Below, piece by piece: positions 7,757 through 15,500 of a DNA stretch of 33,133 nt. The stretch covers positions 1 to 33,133 of the forward strand of contig NZ_JAINVG010000084.1 in assembly GCF_020400725.1 (NCBI RefSeq), written 5' to 3'. The notes below the pieces were generated by a model, which made no database searches, was not told where the DNA came from, and saw only the letters and a list, made by a program, of their open reading frames with translations. Origin of the DNA: Streptomyces sp. NK15101 (GTDB lineage: Bacteria > Actinomycetota > Actinomycetes > Streptomycetales > Streptomycetaceae). The translations under genes were made by a program, and so were the position numbers. Within the stretch, counting starts at the first letter, position 1, and each line of letters starts with the position of its first letter.

Positions 7757-8881
7757 TCAGCGCTTGTGCTCGGCGTCCGCGACCGTGACCTCGACGCGCT
7801 GGAACTCCTTGAGCTCGCTGTAGCCCGTGGTGGCCATCGCGCGGCGCAGGGCGCCGAAGAAGTTCATCGAGCCGTCCGGGGTGTGCGACGGGCCCGCGAG
7901 GATCTCCTCGGTGGTGCCGACGATGCCCAGGTCGACCAGCTTGCCGCGCGGCACGTCCTCGTGGACGGCCTCCATGCCCCAGTGGTGGCCCTTGCCGGGC
8001 GCGTCCGTGGCACGGGCCAGCGGGGAGCCCATCATCACGGCGTCGGCGCCGCAGGCGATCGCCTTCGGCAGGTCGCCGGACCAGCCCACGCCGCCGTCGG
8101 CGATGACGTGCACGTACCGGCCGCCGGACTCGTCCATGTAGTCGCGGCGGGCCGCGGCCACGTCGGCGACCGCGGTCGCCATCGGGACCTGGATGCCGAG
8201 GACGTTGCGGGTGGTGTGCGCGGCGCCGCCGCCGAAGCCGACCAGGACGCCGGCCGCGCCGGTGCGCATCAGGTGCAGGGCCGCGGTGTACGTGGCGCAG
8301 CCGCCGACGATGACCGGGACGTCCAGCTCGTAGATGAACTGCTTCAGGTTCAGCGGCTCGGCCGCGCCCGAGACGTGCTCGGCGGAGACCGTGGTGCCGC
8401 GGATGACGAAGATGTCCACGCCGGCGTCGACGACGGCCTTGGAGAACTGCGCGGTGCGCTGCGGGGAGAGCGCGGCGGCGGTGACGACACCGGAGTCGCG
8501 CACCTCCTTGATGCGCTGCCCGATCAGCTCTTCCTTGATCGGCGCGGCGTAGATCTCCTGCAGGCGGCGGGTCGCGGTCGCCTCGTCCAGCTCGGCGATC
8601 TCGTCGAGGAGCGGCTGCGGGTCCTCGTACCGGGTCCAGAGACCCTCCAGGTTCAGCACGCCCAGGCCGCCGAGCTCGCCGATGCGGATGGCGGTCTGCG
8701 GCGAGACGACCGAGTCCATCGGGGCGGCCAGGAACGGCAGCTCGAAGCGGTAGGCGTCGATCTGCCAGGCGATCGAGACCTCCTTCGGGTCCCGGGTGCG
8801 CCGGCTCGGCACGACGGCGATGTCGTCGAACGCGTACGCCCTGCGGCCGCGCTTGCCGCGCCCGATCTCGATCTCAGTCAC
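7757..8881 (-). CDS. guaB3: GuaB3 family IMP dehydrogenase-related protein
   Basis: 374 residues from a GTG; the upstream GAAAGG is a weak ribosome site. It is an IMPDH/GMPR-fold barrel without the paired CBS domains of true IMPDH. The loop that carries the catalytic Cys in IMPDH (GPGSICTTR) reads GGGAAHTTR at 217-225, with His222 in the Cys position. The actinobacterial GuaB3 proteins I remember also lack this Cys, so it is a family trait rather than local decay. A cyanobacterial GuaB3 has been described as a GMP reductase; whether this applies here is open. It follows guaB in the same direction but behind a strong hairpin. Confidence 0.9.
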   Translation of the reverse strand: MTEIEIGRGKRGRRAYAFDDIAVVPSRRTRDPKEVSIAWQIDAYRFELPFLAAPMDSVVSPQTAIRIGELGGLGVLNLEGLWTRYEDPQPLLDEIAELDEATATRRLQEIYAAPIKEELIGQRIKEVRDSGVVTAAALSPQRTAQFSKAVVDAGVDIFVIRGTTVSAEHVSGAAEPLNLKQFIYELDVPVIVGGCATYTAALHLMRTGAAGVLVGFGGGAAHTTRNVLGIQVPMATAVADVAAARRDYMDESGGRYVHVIADGGVGWSGDLPKAIACGADAVMMGSPLARATDAPGKGHHWGMEAVHEDVPRGKLVDLGIVGTTEEILAGPSHTPDGSMNFFGALRRAMATTGYSELKEFQRVEVTVADAEHKR

Positions 8882-8932
8882 GATGTGTGGCCTTTCCCTC
8901 TACGTCTGCGCCTACCAGTATCCCCGACACAA

Positions 8933-8977
8933 GCGTGGGGGGCGGCTCCGGCCACATGCCGGAACCGCCCCCCACGC
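8933..8977 (-). terminator. Terminator downstream of guaB, upstream of guaB3
   Basis: 20-bp stem (8933-8952 with 8958-8977) with one C/A mismatch and a 5-nt loop. It begins 12 bp after the guaB stop and leaves only 51 bp before the guaB3 start. guaB3 must therefore use readthrough or a promoter in that short gap; I see no clear one. Confidence 0.8.
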
Positions 8978-8988
8978 GTCGCGCTGTG

Positions 8989-10491
8989 TTACTTCCTGCT
9001 GTAGTTCGGCGCCTCGACCGTCATCTGGATGTCGTGCGGGTGGCTCTCCTTGAGACCGGCCGAGGTGATCCGGACGAAGCGGCCGTTCGCCTGGAGCTCC
9101 GGCACCGTGCGCCCGCCGACGTAGAACATCGACTGGCGCAGACCGCCCACCAGCTGGTGGACGACGGCCGCGAGCGGGCCGCGGTAGGGCACCTGGCCCT
9201 CGATGCCCTCGGGCACGAGCTTCTCGTCGGAGGCGACGCCCTCCTGGAAGTAGCGGTCCTTGGAGAAGGAGCGCTGCTCGCCGCGGGACTGCATGGCACC
9301 GAGCGAGCCCATGCCGCGGTACGACTTGAACTGCTTGCCGTTGATGAAGAGCAGCTCGCCCGGGGACTCCTCGCAGCCCGCGAGCAGCGAGCCGAGCATC
9401 ACCGTGTCGGCGCCGGCGACGAGGGCCTTCGCGATGTCGCCGGAGTACTGCAGACCGCCGTCGCCGATGACCGGGACGCCGGCCGCCTTGGCGGCGAGGG
9501 AGGCCTCGTAGATCGCGGTGACCTGCGGGACGCCGATGCCGGCGACCACGCGGGTGGTGCAGATGGAGCCCGGGCCGACACCGACCTTGATGCCGTCGAC
9601 ACCGGCGTCGATCAGCGCCTGGGCGCCGTCGCGGGTGGCGACGTTTCCGCCGATGACGTCGACCGAGGAGTTCGACTTGATCTTGGCGACCATGTCGCCG
9701 ACCAGGCGGGAGTGGCCGTGGGCGGTGTCGACGACGATGAAGTCGACGCCCGCCTCGATCAGGGCCTGGGCGCGCTCGTACGCGTCACCGGCGACGCCGA
9801 CGGCGGCGCCGACGATCAGCCGGCCTTCCTTGTCCTTGGCGGCGTTCGGGTACTTCTCGGCCTTGACGAAGTCCTTGACCGTGATGAGGCCCTTGAGAAT
9901 GCCCGCCTCGTCGACCAGCGGAAGCTTCTCGATCTTGTGGCGGCGCAGCAGCTCCATGGCGTCCACGCCGGAGATGCCGACCTTGCCGGTGACCAGCGGC
10001 ATCGGCGTCATGACCTCGCGCACCTGGCGGCTGCGGTCGGACTCGAAGGCCATGTCCCGGTTGGTGACGATGCCGAGGAGCTTGCCGGCCGGGTCGGTCA
10101 CGGGGACGCCGCTGATGCGGAACTTGGCGCAGATGGCGTCGGCCTCGGCGAGCGTGGCGTCCGGGTGGACCGTGATCGGGTCGGTGACCATGCCGGACTC
10201 GGACCGCTTCACCAGGTCGACCTGGTTGGCCTGGTCGGCGATGGAGAGGTTGCGGTGCAGCACACCGACACCGCCCTGTCGCGCCATGGCGATCGCCATG
10301 CGGGACTCGGTGACCTTGTCCATCGCGGCGGAGAGGAGCGGGATGTTCACCCGCACGTTCTTCGAGATGTACGAGGCGGTGTCGATCTGGTCGGGCGCCA
10401 TGTCGGACGCGCCGGGCAGCAGCAGCACGTCGTCGTAGGTCAGCCCGAGTGTCGCGAATTTCTCGGGCACTCCGTCGACGTTGGCAGTCAT
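8989..10491 (-). CDS. guaB: Inosine-5'-monophosphate dehydrogenase
   Basis: 500 residues, full length. It catalyses NAD-dependent conversion of IMP to XMP, the committed step to GMP, in the cytoplasm. The active-site loop GPGSICTTR has catalytic Cys311. Two CBS domains interrupt the barrel (~100-155 and ~160-213) and usually bind purine nucleotides for allosteric control. The flap includes SRGEQRSFSKDRYFQ. The ATG start is preceded by GGGAAGG. It lies 140 bp downstream of the sigma factor gene, a gap large enough for its own promoter. Confidence 0.97.
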   Translation of the reverse strand: MTANVDGVPEKFATLGLTYDDVLLLPGASDMAPDQIDTASYISKNVRVNIPLLSAAMDKVTESRMAIAMARQGGVGVLHRNLSIADQANQVDLVKRSESGMVTDPITVHPDATLAEADAICAKFRISGVPVTDPAGKLLGIVTNRDMAFESDRSRQVREVMTPMPLVTGKVGISGVDAMELLRRHKIEKLPLVDEAGILKGLITVKDFVKAEKYPNAAKDKEGRLIVGAAVGVAGDAYERAQALIEAGVDFIVVDTAHGHSRLVGDMVAKIKSNSSVDVIGGNVATRDGAQALIDAGVDGIKVGVGPGSICTTRVVAGIGVPQVTAIYEASLAAKAAGVPVIGDGGLQYSGDIAKALVAGADTVMLGSLLAGCEESPGELLFINGKQFKSYRGMGSLGAMQSRGEQRSFSKDRYFQEGVASDEKLVPEGIEGQVPYRGPLAAVVHQLVGGLRQSMFYVGGRTVPELQANGRFVRITSAGLKESHPHDIQMTVEAPNYSRK

Positions 10492-10530
10492 GACACCTTC
10501 CCAAATGGCCTTGATCGGTGCGGGATGTCC

Positions 10531-10557
10531 ATGCTAACGGGCTGGAGCGGTGTCTCA
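10531..10557 (-). promoter_or_regulatory. Candidate guaB promoter
   Basis: A TAGCAT -10 (10536-10531) lies 40 bp before the guaB start, with TGAGAC at 10557-10552 as a poor, closely spaced (15 bp) -35. Only the -10 is persuasive. Confidence 0.3.
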
Positions 10558-10631
10558 TTCCACGAGCAAGATCAGCGGGCAGCTTTGGACGTTCGCACGT
10601 GTACGAAAGGGACGACGGGGCCCGGCAAGGC

Positions 10632-11324
10632 TTACTGCTCGGCCAGTGCGCGCAGCCGGCTGAGGGCGCGGTGCTGCGCGACCCGGACGGCGCCCGGGGA
10701 CATGCCGAGCATCTGGCCGGTCTCCTCGGCGGTCAGTCCGACCGCGACCCGCAGCACGAGCAGTTCGCGCTGGTTCTCCGGGAGGTTGGCGAGCAGCTTC
10801 TTGGCCCACTCGGCGTCGTCGCTGAGCAGGGCCCGCTCCTCGGGGCCGAGGGAGTCGTCGGGCCGCTCGGGCATCTCGTCGGAGGGCACGGCGGTGGACC
10901 CCGGGTGCCGCATGGCGGCCCGCTGGAGGTCGGCGACCTTGTGTCCGGCGATCGCGAAGACGAAGGCCTCGAAGGGCCTGCCCGTGTCCTTGTAGCGCGG
11001 CAGCGCCATCAGGACGGCGACGCAGACCTCCTGCGCGAGGTCCTCGACGAAGTGCCGGGCGTCGCCGGGCAGTCGGTTGAGGCGCGTGCGGCAGTACCGC
11101 AGGGCGAGCGGGTGGACGCGCGCGAGCAGGTCGTGGGTGGCCTGCGCGTCGCCGTCGACCGCGCGGTGCACGAGCGCGCCGATCTCCCCCTGCCCGGCAG
11201 GCATGGGGGGACCCACGGTCTCGTCGTCGCGCATCGCTCCATGGTGCCCCGACGCCTCTCGGTTCGTGGCACCGCGTCCGTAGTTGTGCACCGAAGCGTT
11301 ATGAGCAGGTGCGCCGGCACTCAT
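10632..11324 (-). CDS. shbA: RNA polymerase sigma factor, ShbA/SigD-type
   Basis: 230 residues from the ATG giving MSAGAPAHNASV, chosen because GGGGAGG lies about nine bases upstream; the frame extends 17 codons further to a GTG without a good ribosome site. Sigma region 2 spans ~65-130 (RLPGDARHFVEDLAQEVCVAV) and region 4 ~170-230, with helix-turn-helix LTAEETGQMLGMSPGAVRVA. In S. griseus ShbA directs transcription of the principal sigma gene hrdB, and the mycobacterial relative SigD sits in the same neighbourhood. No anti-sigma gene is adjacent in this window. The symbol rests on similarity and synteny only. Confidence 0.82.
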   Translation of the reverse strand: MSAGAPAHNASVHNYGRGATNREASGHHGAMRDDETVGPPMPAGQGEIGALVHRAVDGDAQATHDLLARVHPLALRYCRTRLNRLPGDARHFVEDLAQEVCVAVLMALPRYKDTGRPFEAFVFAIAGHKVADLQRAAMRHPGSTAVPSDEMPERPDDSLGPEERALLSDDAEWAKKLLANLPENQRELLVLRVAVGLTAEETGQMLGMSPGAVRVAQHRALSRLRALAEQ

Positions 11325-11477
11325 CTCCCGCGCCCTCCCCTCCCGCTCGATCGACTCGTCCCCGAGGAACTCCACGTCTCAAGGATGCGGCATTCCGCGG
11401 GGAAGTGACACAAGCCCACCCCGTCCACCCCACGACGGACGCGGGCGAGGACGGGGAGATGGCAGGTGACCTGCGAT

Positions 11478-12089
11478 TCAGCGGACCAGACCCCAGCGGA
11501 ATCCGAGCGCGACGGCATGCGCCCGGTCGGAGGCGCCGAGCTTCTTGAAGAGGCGACGGGCGTGCGTCTTGACCGTGTCCTCGGAGAGGAAGAGCTCGCG
11601 CCCGATCTCCGCGTTGGACCGGCCGTGGCTCATGCCTTCGAGGACCTGGATCTCGCGCGCGGTGAGGGTGGGCGCGGCGCCCATCTCGGCCGAACGGAGG
11701 CGGCGCGGGGCGAGCCGCCAGGTCGGGTCGGCGAGCGCCTGCGTGACCGTGGCCCGCAGCTCGGCGCGCGAGGCGTCCTTGTGCAGATAGCCACGGGCGC
11801 CCGCGGCGACGGCGAGCGCGACGCCGTCGAGGTCCTCGGCGACCGTGAGCATGATGATGCGGGCGCCGGGGTCCGCGGAGAGCAGCCGGCGGACGGTCTC
11901 CACGCCGCCCAGGCCGGGCATGCGCACGTCCATCAGAATCAGGTCCGAGCGGTCCGCGCCCCAGCGGCGGAGGACTTCCTCGCCGTTGGCCGCGGTGGTC
12001 ACGCGCTCGACGCCGGGCACGGTCGCGACCGCGCGGCGGAGCGCCTCTCGGGCAAGCGGGGAGTCGTCGCAGACGAGGACGGATGTCAT
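11478..12089 (-). CDS. bldM: Developmental response regulator BldM
   Basis: 203 residues from ATG (MTSVLVCDDSPLAREAL) with GGAGG six bases upstream; a 23-codon upstream extension is ignored. Receiver domain 1-120 with Asp54 (LMDVRMP) and Lys104; LuxR-type HTH at ~140-203. In Streptomyces BldM is an orphan regulator essential for aerial hyphae. It acts as a homodimer on early targets and as a heterodimer with WhiI on late ones, and phosphorylation is not needed. No sensor kinase adjoins it. A perfect sigma-BldN type promoter lies upstream at 12222-12249. Confidence 0.96.
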   Translation of the reverse strand: MTSVLVCDDSPLAREALRRAVATVPGVERVTTAANGEEVLRRWGADRSDLILMDVRMPGLGGVETVRRLLSADPGARIIMLTVAEDLDGVALAVAAGARGYLHKDASRAELRATVTQALADPTWRLAPRRLRSAEMGAAPTLTAREIQVLEGMSHGRSNAEIGRELFLSEDTVKTHARRLFKKLGASDRAHAVALGFRWGLVR

Positions 12090-12221
12090 GCCTGACCTCC
12101 GCGGCTCTCGCAGCTGTTGCGCGTCACCTTGAGCCTCCAGGGCTGTACGTATCGTCACCTGTGCGGTTGACGCTCTCGGACGTTTGCCCGATCGCCTGTT
12201 CCTTCAACCGCCTCCGCACTC

Positions 12222-12249
12222 TCAACGACGGTCACTCGAAAGAGTTACG
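12222..12249 (-). promoter_or_regulatory. bldM promoter of sigma-BldN type
   Basis: CGTAAC (12249-12244), 16-bp spacer, CGTTGA (12227-12222): an exact match to the sigma-BldN consensus as I know it. It lies ~133 bp before the bldM ATG. bldM is an established target of sigma-BldN in S. coelicolor and S. venezuelae. Confidence 0.88.
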
Positions 12250-12394
12250 GGTCGGACGGCGTCTTCGGCACTCTACGTGAGGAGGCGTGCGCGGAGGAGA
12301 GCGACGCAGGCGGTTCGCCCAAACATCGCAAGCTCTGCCCCATTTGGCGGGTTTTCTTCCCTTTTCGCGGTGTCTGTGACTAGATTCGCAATGA

Positions 12395-12418
12395 GTCATA
12401 TTTACATCTACTTCGACA
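12395..12418 (+). promoter_or_regulatory. 24-nt element upstream of whiD, shared with 6358-6381
   Basis: Begins GTCATATTTAC, with 19 of 24 positions identical to the element before the sugar-dehydrogenase homologue. It ends 103 bp before the whiD start. It could be an operator or part of a promoter; no known consensus was recognised. Confidence 0.4.
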
Positions 12419-12520
12419 GTAGGTGTAGCCACCCGGACCTGTCGGGACCCGAGGAGCCCGGCCATCGGCCATCCACCCGCCCACCTATCCGTTCGACACG
12501 GTTTCAAGGGGACAAGCGCA

Positions 12521-12886
12521 ATGGCAGATTTCTCCCGCCTTCCCGGACCCAACGCCGATCTGTGGGACTGGCAACTGCTCGCGGCCTGCCGCGGGGTCGA
12601 CAGCTCCCTGTTCTTCCACCCCGAGGGAGAGCGCGGCGCGGCACGGAGTGCGCGTGAGAACTCGGCGAAAGAGGTCTGCATGCGGTGCCCGGTGCGCGCG
12701 GAGTGCGCGGCACACGCACTCGCCGTGCGGGAGCCCTACGGCGTATGGGGCGGCCTCACCGAGGACGAACGCGAAGAACTCATGGGACGCGCGCGCAATC
12801 GCCTGATCACGACGGCGCCGGCCTCCGCGTCGGCCACGTCCGGCGCGTCCGTGACATCCATGACATCGTTCGGGGAACGTATGTGA
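12521..12886 (+). CDS. whiD: WhiB-family iron-sulfur regulator WhiD
   Basis: 121 residues, preceded by AAGGGGAC. The four cluster-ligand cysteines are Cys23, Cys53, Cys56 and Cys62, followed by the G[VI]WGG turn (74-78) and a basic segment (~89-95). WhiD binds an oxygen-sensitive 4Fe-4S cluster and is needed for late spore maturation in Streptomyces; WhiB-like proteins usually act with a sigma factor region 4. It corresponds in position to mycobacterial WhiB3. The last ~25 residues are a Ser/Thr/Ala tail that seems somewhat longer than in S. coelicolor. Confidence 0.95.
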   Translation: MADFSRLPGPNADLWDWQLLAACRGVDSSLFFHPEGERGAARSARENSAKEVCMRCPVRAECAAHALAVREPYGVWGGLTEDEREELMGRARNRLITTAPASASATSGASVTSMTSFGERM

Positions 12887-12963
12887 AGGAACGTTTCTCT
12901 ATTGCGCCGGGCAGAAGTCGGACGGTGAACGGCCCCGCGCGCCCGCGTACGCCGTGAATCGCC

Positions 12964-13857
12964 CTACGCGCGCGCGGCGGCTCGCATCAGTTCGTCGAGC
13001 GTGGCGGCGACGGCCGGGACCTGCGCGAGGTCCGGCAGCGTCAGGGCCACGATCTCCCGCTCCACGGCCGGCTCCACGGTCACGGTCCGGGCGCCCTTGG
13101 GGCGTACGGACTCGATGGCCAGCTCCGGCAGGACGGCCACGCCCAGGCCGGCGCCGACCAGGCCCACCACGGCCGGGTAGTCGTCGGTGGCGAAGTCGAT
13201 GCGGGGGGTGAAGCCCGCCTCCTCGCAGACGTCCACGAGCTGACGGCGGCAGCGCGGGCAGCCCGCGATCCAGGACTCGTCCGCGAGTTCCGCGATGCCG
13301 ACCGCCCCGGCTCCGGCGAGCCGGTGCCCCTCGGGCACCAGGCCGACGAGCCGGTCGGCGAGGAGCGGACGGACCACCAGGTCGTCCCACTCGGCCCGCC
13401 CCGCCCCGTACCGGAACGCGAGGGCGATGTCGCAGTCGCCCTCGCGGAGCATCTCGATCGAGCGCGGCGGCTCGGCCTCGACGAGGGAGACCCGGGTGCC
13501 GGGATGCGCGGCCCGCAGCGCGGCGAGCGCGGTGGGCACGAGGGTGGAGCTGCCGCTGGGGAAGGAGACCAGGCGGACGCGGCCCGCTCGGAGCCCGGCG
13601 ATGGCGGCGACCTCCTCCTCGGCGGCGGTGAGCCCGGCGAGGATGCCGGAGGCGTGGCGGACCAGGACCTCGCCGGCCTGGGTGAGGCGCATCTCGCGTC
13701 CGGTACGGATCAGCAGCGGCGTGCCGGCGGAGGCTTCGAGCGCCTTCATCTGCTGGCTGACGGCGGGCTGGGTGCAGCCGAGTTCGCGCGCGGCGGCCGA
13801 GAAGGAGCCGGTGGCGGCGACGGCGCGCAGGACGCGGAGGTGGCGGGCCTCGATCAT
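12964..13857 (-). CDS. LysR-family transcriptional regulator
   Basis: 297 residues, the usual LysR length. The N-terminal winged HTH (1-60, with SFSAAARELGCTQPAVSQQM) is followed by a substrate-binding domain (~90-295). A CPRC pair in the effector domain (GCPRCRRQ) is a possible metal or redox feature. It is divergent from the MOSC gene with only 80 bp between, the classic arrangement for a LysR protein controlling its neighbour and itself. The effector is unknown. Confidence 0.9.
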   Translation of the reverse strand: MIEARHLRVLRAVAATGSFSAAARELGCTQPAVSQQMKALEASAGTPLLIRTGREMRLTQAGEVLVRHASGILAGLTAAEEEVAAIAGLRAGRVRLVSFPSGSSTLVPTALAALRAAHPGTRVSLVEAEPPRSIEMLREGDCDIALAFRYGAGRAEWDDLVVRPLLADRLVGLVPEGHRLAGAGAVGIAELADESWIAGCPRCRRQLVDVCEEAGFTPRIDFATDDYPAVVGLVGAGLGVAVLPELAIESVRPKGARTVTVEPAVEREIVALTLPDLAQVPAVAATLDELMRAAARA

Positions 13858-13937
13858 GCGTCCAGCATAAGCGACTCTTGGGTGAAGGGGCTCATTCTCG
13901 CGAGCGCCTTTGAGATCGCCGCCCTTACAGTGCCCGC
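13858..13937. promoter_or_regulatory. Divergent control region, LysR gene / MOSC gene
   Basis: 80 bp. A TACAGT -10 (13926-13931) lies six bases before the MOSC ATG, which would put the transcript start at the start codon (leaderless). An AAG-N5-CTT dyad (13869-13879) is a possible LysR contact. No good -35 is seen. Confidence 0.45.
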
Positions 13938-14612
13938 ATGACCTTGCTGAGTGTGAATGTGGGCCGCGCCGAGCCCGTGGAGTACACGGACGCCGCCTCG
14001 GGGATGACGGGCATCGACAAGCGTCCGGTGGAGGGGCCCGTGCGGATCGAGGCGCCGGGTGCGCCCGGCGTCGGGGGCGGCGGGGTCGCCGGTGACGCGG
14101 TCTGCGACCTGCGCTTCCACGGCGGCGACGACCGGGCGGCGTACGCCTTCGCCCGGGAGGACCTGGACCTGTGGGAGCGGGAGCTCGGCCGCGAACTGGC
14201 CAACGGCTCCTTCGGCGAGAACCTCACCACCCGCGGCCTCGACGTGAACGGGGCCCTGATCGGCGAGCGGTGGCGGATCGGCGACGAGGTGGTCCTGGAG
14301 GTGACCGGCGGCCGCATCCCGTGCCGTACGTTCGCGGGCTTCCTCGGGGAGAAGGGCTGGGTGAAGCGGTTCACGCAGTCGGAGGCCGGTCCCGGCGCGC
14401 TGCTGCGGGTGATCGTGCCGGGCGAGGTGCGGGCCGGCGACCCGATCACGGTGCTGCACCGGCCGGACCACGACGTCACCGTGGCGCTCCTGCACCGCGC
14501 CGCGACCACCGAACGCGCCCTGCTGCCCTCCACGTTGGCCGCCGCCGAGTGGATGGAGTCCGGTCTGCTCGCGCTCGCCCGCCAGTACACGGAGAAGTAC
14601 GCCCGGGCGTAG
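13938..14612 (+). CDS. MOSC-domain protein (YiiM-like)
   Basis: 224 residues. MOSC (molybdenum-cofactor sulfurase C-terminal) fold with VCDLRFHGGDDRAAYAF (55-71), FGENLTT (92-98) and the conserved Cys129 in GGRIPCRTF, followed by a C-terminal three-helix 3-alpha domain. YiiM proteins in E. coli reduce N-hydroxylated bases using molybdenum cofactor. Substrate and cofactor use here are inferred from the family. No ribosome site is seen and the start looks leaderless. Divergent from the LysR gene, which may control it. Confidence 0.88.
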   Translation: MTLLSVNVGRAEPVEYTDAASGMTGIDKRPVEGPVRIEAPGAPGVGGGGVAGDAVCDLRFHGGDDRAAYAFAREDLDLWERELGRELANGSFGENLTTRGLDVNGALIGERWRIGDEVVLEVTGGRIPCRTFAGFLGEKGWVKRFTQSEAGPGALLRVIVPGEVRAGDPITVLHRPDHDVTVALLHRAATTERALLPSTLAAAEWMESGLLALARQYTEKYARA

Positions 14613-14662
14613 CCGCGGGGGCGGGGACCCGGCGGGCCCGGCCCGGTCCGGAGGACAGGCAC

Positions 14663-14668
14663 TAGGTT
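14663..14668 (+). promoter_or_regulatory. -10 element of a leaderless start for the SDR gene
   Basis: TAGGTT followed by six bases and then ATG at 14675. The spacing places the transcript start on the start codon. A GGAGG at 14651-14655 is too far upstream to serve as a ribosome site. Confidence 0.5.
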
Positions 14669-14674
14669 GCCCGT

Positions 14675-15448
14675 ATGACGACTGCACTGATTACGGGCGC
14701 CACCGCGGGCATCGGGGCCGCTTTCGCACGGAGACTGGCGGCGGACGGCCATGACGTCGTGCTCGTGGCCAGGGACGTGAAGCGGCTCCGGGAGCAGGCG
14801 ACCGAGCTGCACGACCGGCACGGCGTCGAGGCCGAGGTGCTCGCCGCGGACCTCTCCGAGGAGGACGGGATCGCCGCCGTCGAGGCCCGGCTCTCGGACC
14901 GGAAGCAGCCGGTGGACATGCTGGTGAACAACGCCGGCTTCGGCAACAAGGGCCGCTTCCTCGAGGTCTCCATGGCCGACGAGCTGAAGATGCTGACGGT
15001 GCACTGCGAGGCGGTGCTGCGGCTGACCTCGGCGGCCGCCGCCTCGATGAAGGACCGCCGCCGGGGCGCCGTGGTGAACGTCGCCTCGGTGGCGGCCTTC
15101 GTGCCCCGCGGCACCTACGGCGCCTCGAAGGCCTGGGTCGTGCAGTTCACGCAGGGCGCGGCGCGGGACCTCGCGGGCAGCGGGGTGCGGCTGATGGCGC
15201 TCTGCCCCGGCTTCGTACGGACCGAGTTCCACGAGCGGGCCGGGATGGGCACGGACAACATCCCCGGCTGGATGTGGCTCGACGCGGACAAGCTGGTGGC
15301 GGCGGCGCTCACCGACCTGGAGCGGGGGAAGACGCTGTCGATCCCGGACCCCCGCTACAAGGCCCTCATGGGCGTGGTGAAGCTGGCGCCGCGCGGCCTG
15401 CTCGGCGGGGTCTCCTCCAAGGCGGGCCGCAAGTACGGCCCGCGGTAG
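14675..15448 (+). CDS. Short-chain dehydrogenase/reductase
   Basis: 257 residues, classical SDR. The cofactor motif TGATAGIG is at 7-14, NNAG at 85-88, and the catalytic Ser138, Tyr148 and Lys152 (YGASK) are present. Arg33 after the second strand (LVARD) favours NADP(H). The LCPGFVRTEF stretch is typical of the YqjQ/DltE-like group. The substrate is not predictable. It is 62 bp after the MOSC gene but appears to have its own promoter. Confidence 0.93.
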   Translation: MTTALITGATAGIGAAFARRLAADGHDVVLVARDVKRLREQATELHDRHGVEAEVLAADLSEEDGIAAVEARLSDRKQPVDMLVNNAGFGNKGRFLEVSMADELKMLTVHCEAVLRLTSAAAASMKDRRRGAVVNVASVAAFVPRGTYGASKAWVVQFTQGAARDLAGSGVRLMALCPGFVRTEFHERAGMGTDNIPGWMWLDADKLVAAALTDLERGKTLSIPDPRYKALMGVVKLAPRGLLGGVSSKAGRKYGPR

Positions 15449-15455
15449 CGCTCAC

Positions 15456-15472
15456 CACCGGCTCCGCCGGTG
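15456..15472. terminator. Possible weak terminator after the SDR gene
   Basis: Seven-bp perfect stem (CACCGGC with GCCGGTG) and a TCC loop, located 7 bp after the SDR stop and between convergent genes. It is short for a Streptomyces terminator. Confidence 0.35.
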
Positions 15473-15500
15473 CACGGCGTGGACCGGCGGATGCCCGGCC

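Larger units (their letters stand above)
12090..12520. other. Intergenic region between divergent bldM and whiD
   Basis: 431 bp with no plausible gene. It holds the bldM promoter (12222-12249) and, closer to whiD, an AT-richer stretch (12340-12420) that should contain whiD control signals: a possible -10 TAGATT at 12381-12386 without a recognisable -35, and the 24-nt element at 12395-12418. The rest shows nothing clear. Confidence 0.7.

Noticed and set aside
12887..12963. Terminator after whiD
   Set aside because: The sequence is rich in alternating GC but no stable stem of more than six pairs could be found.
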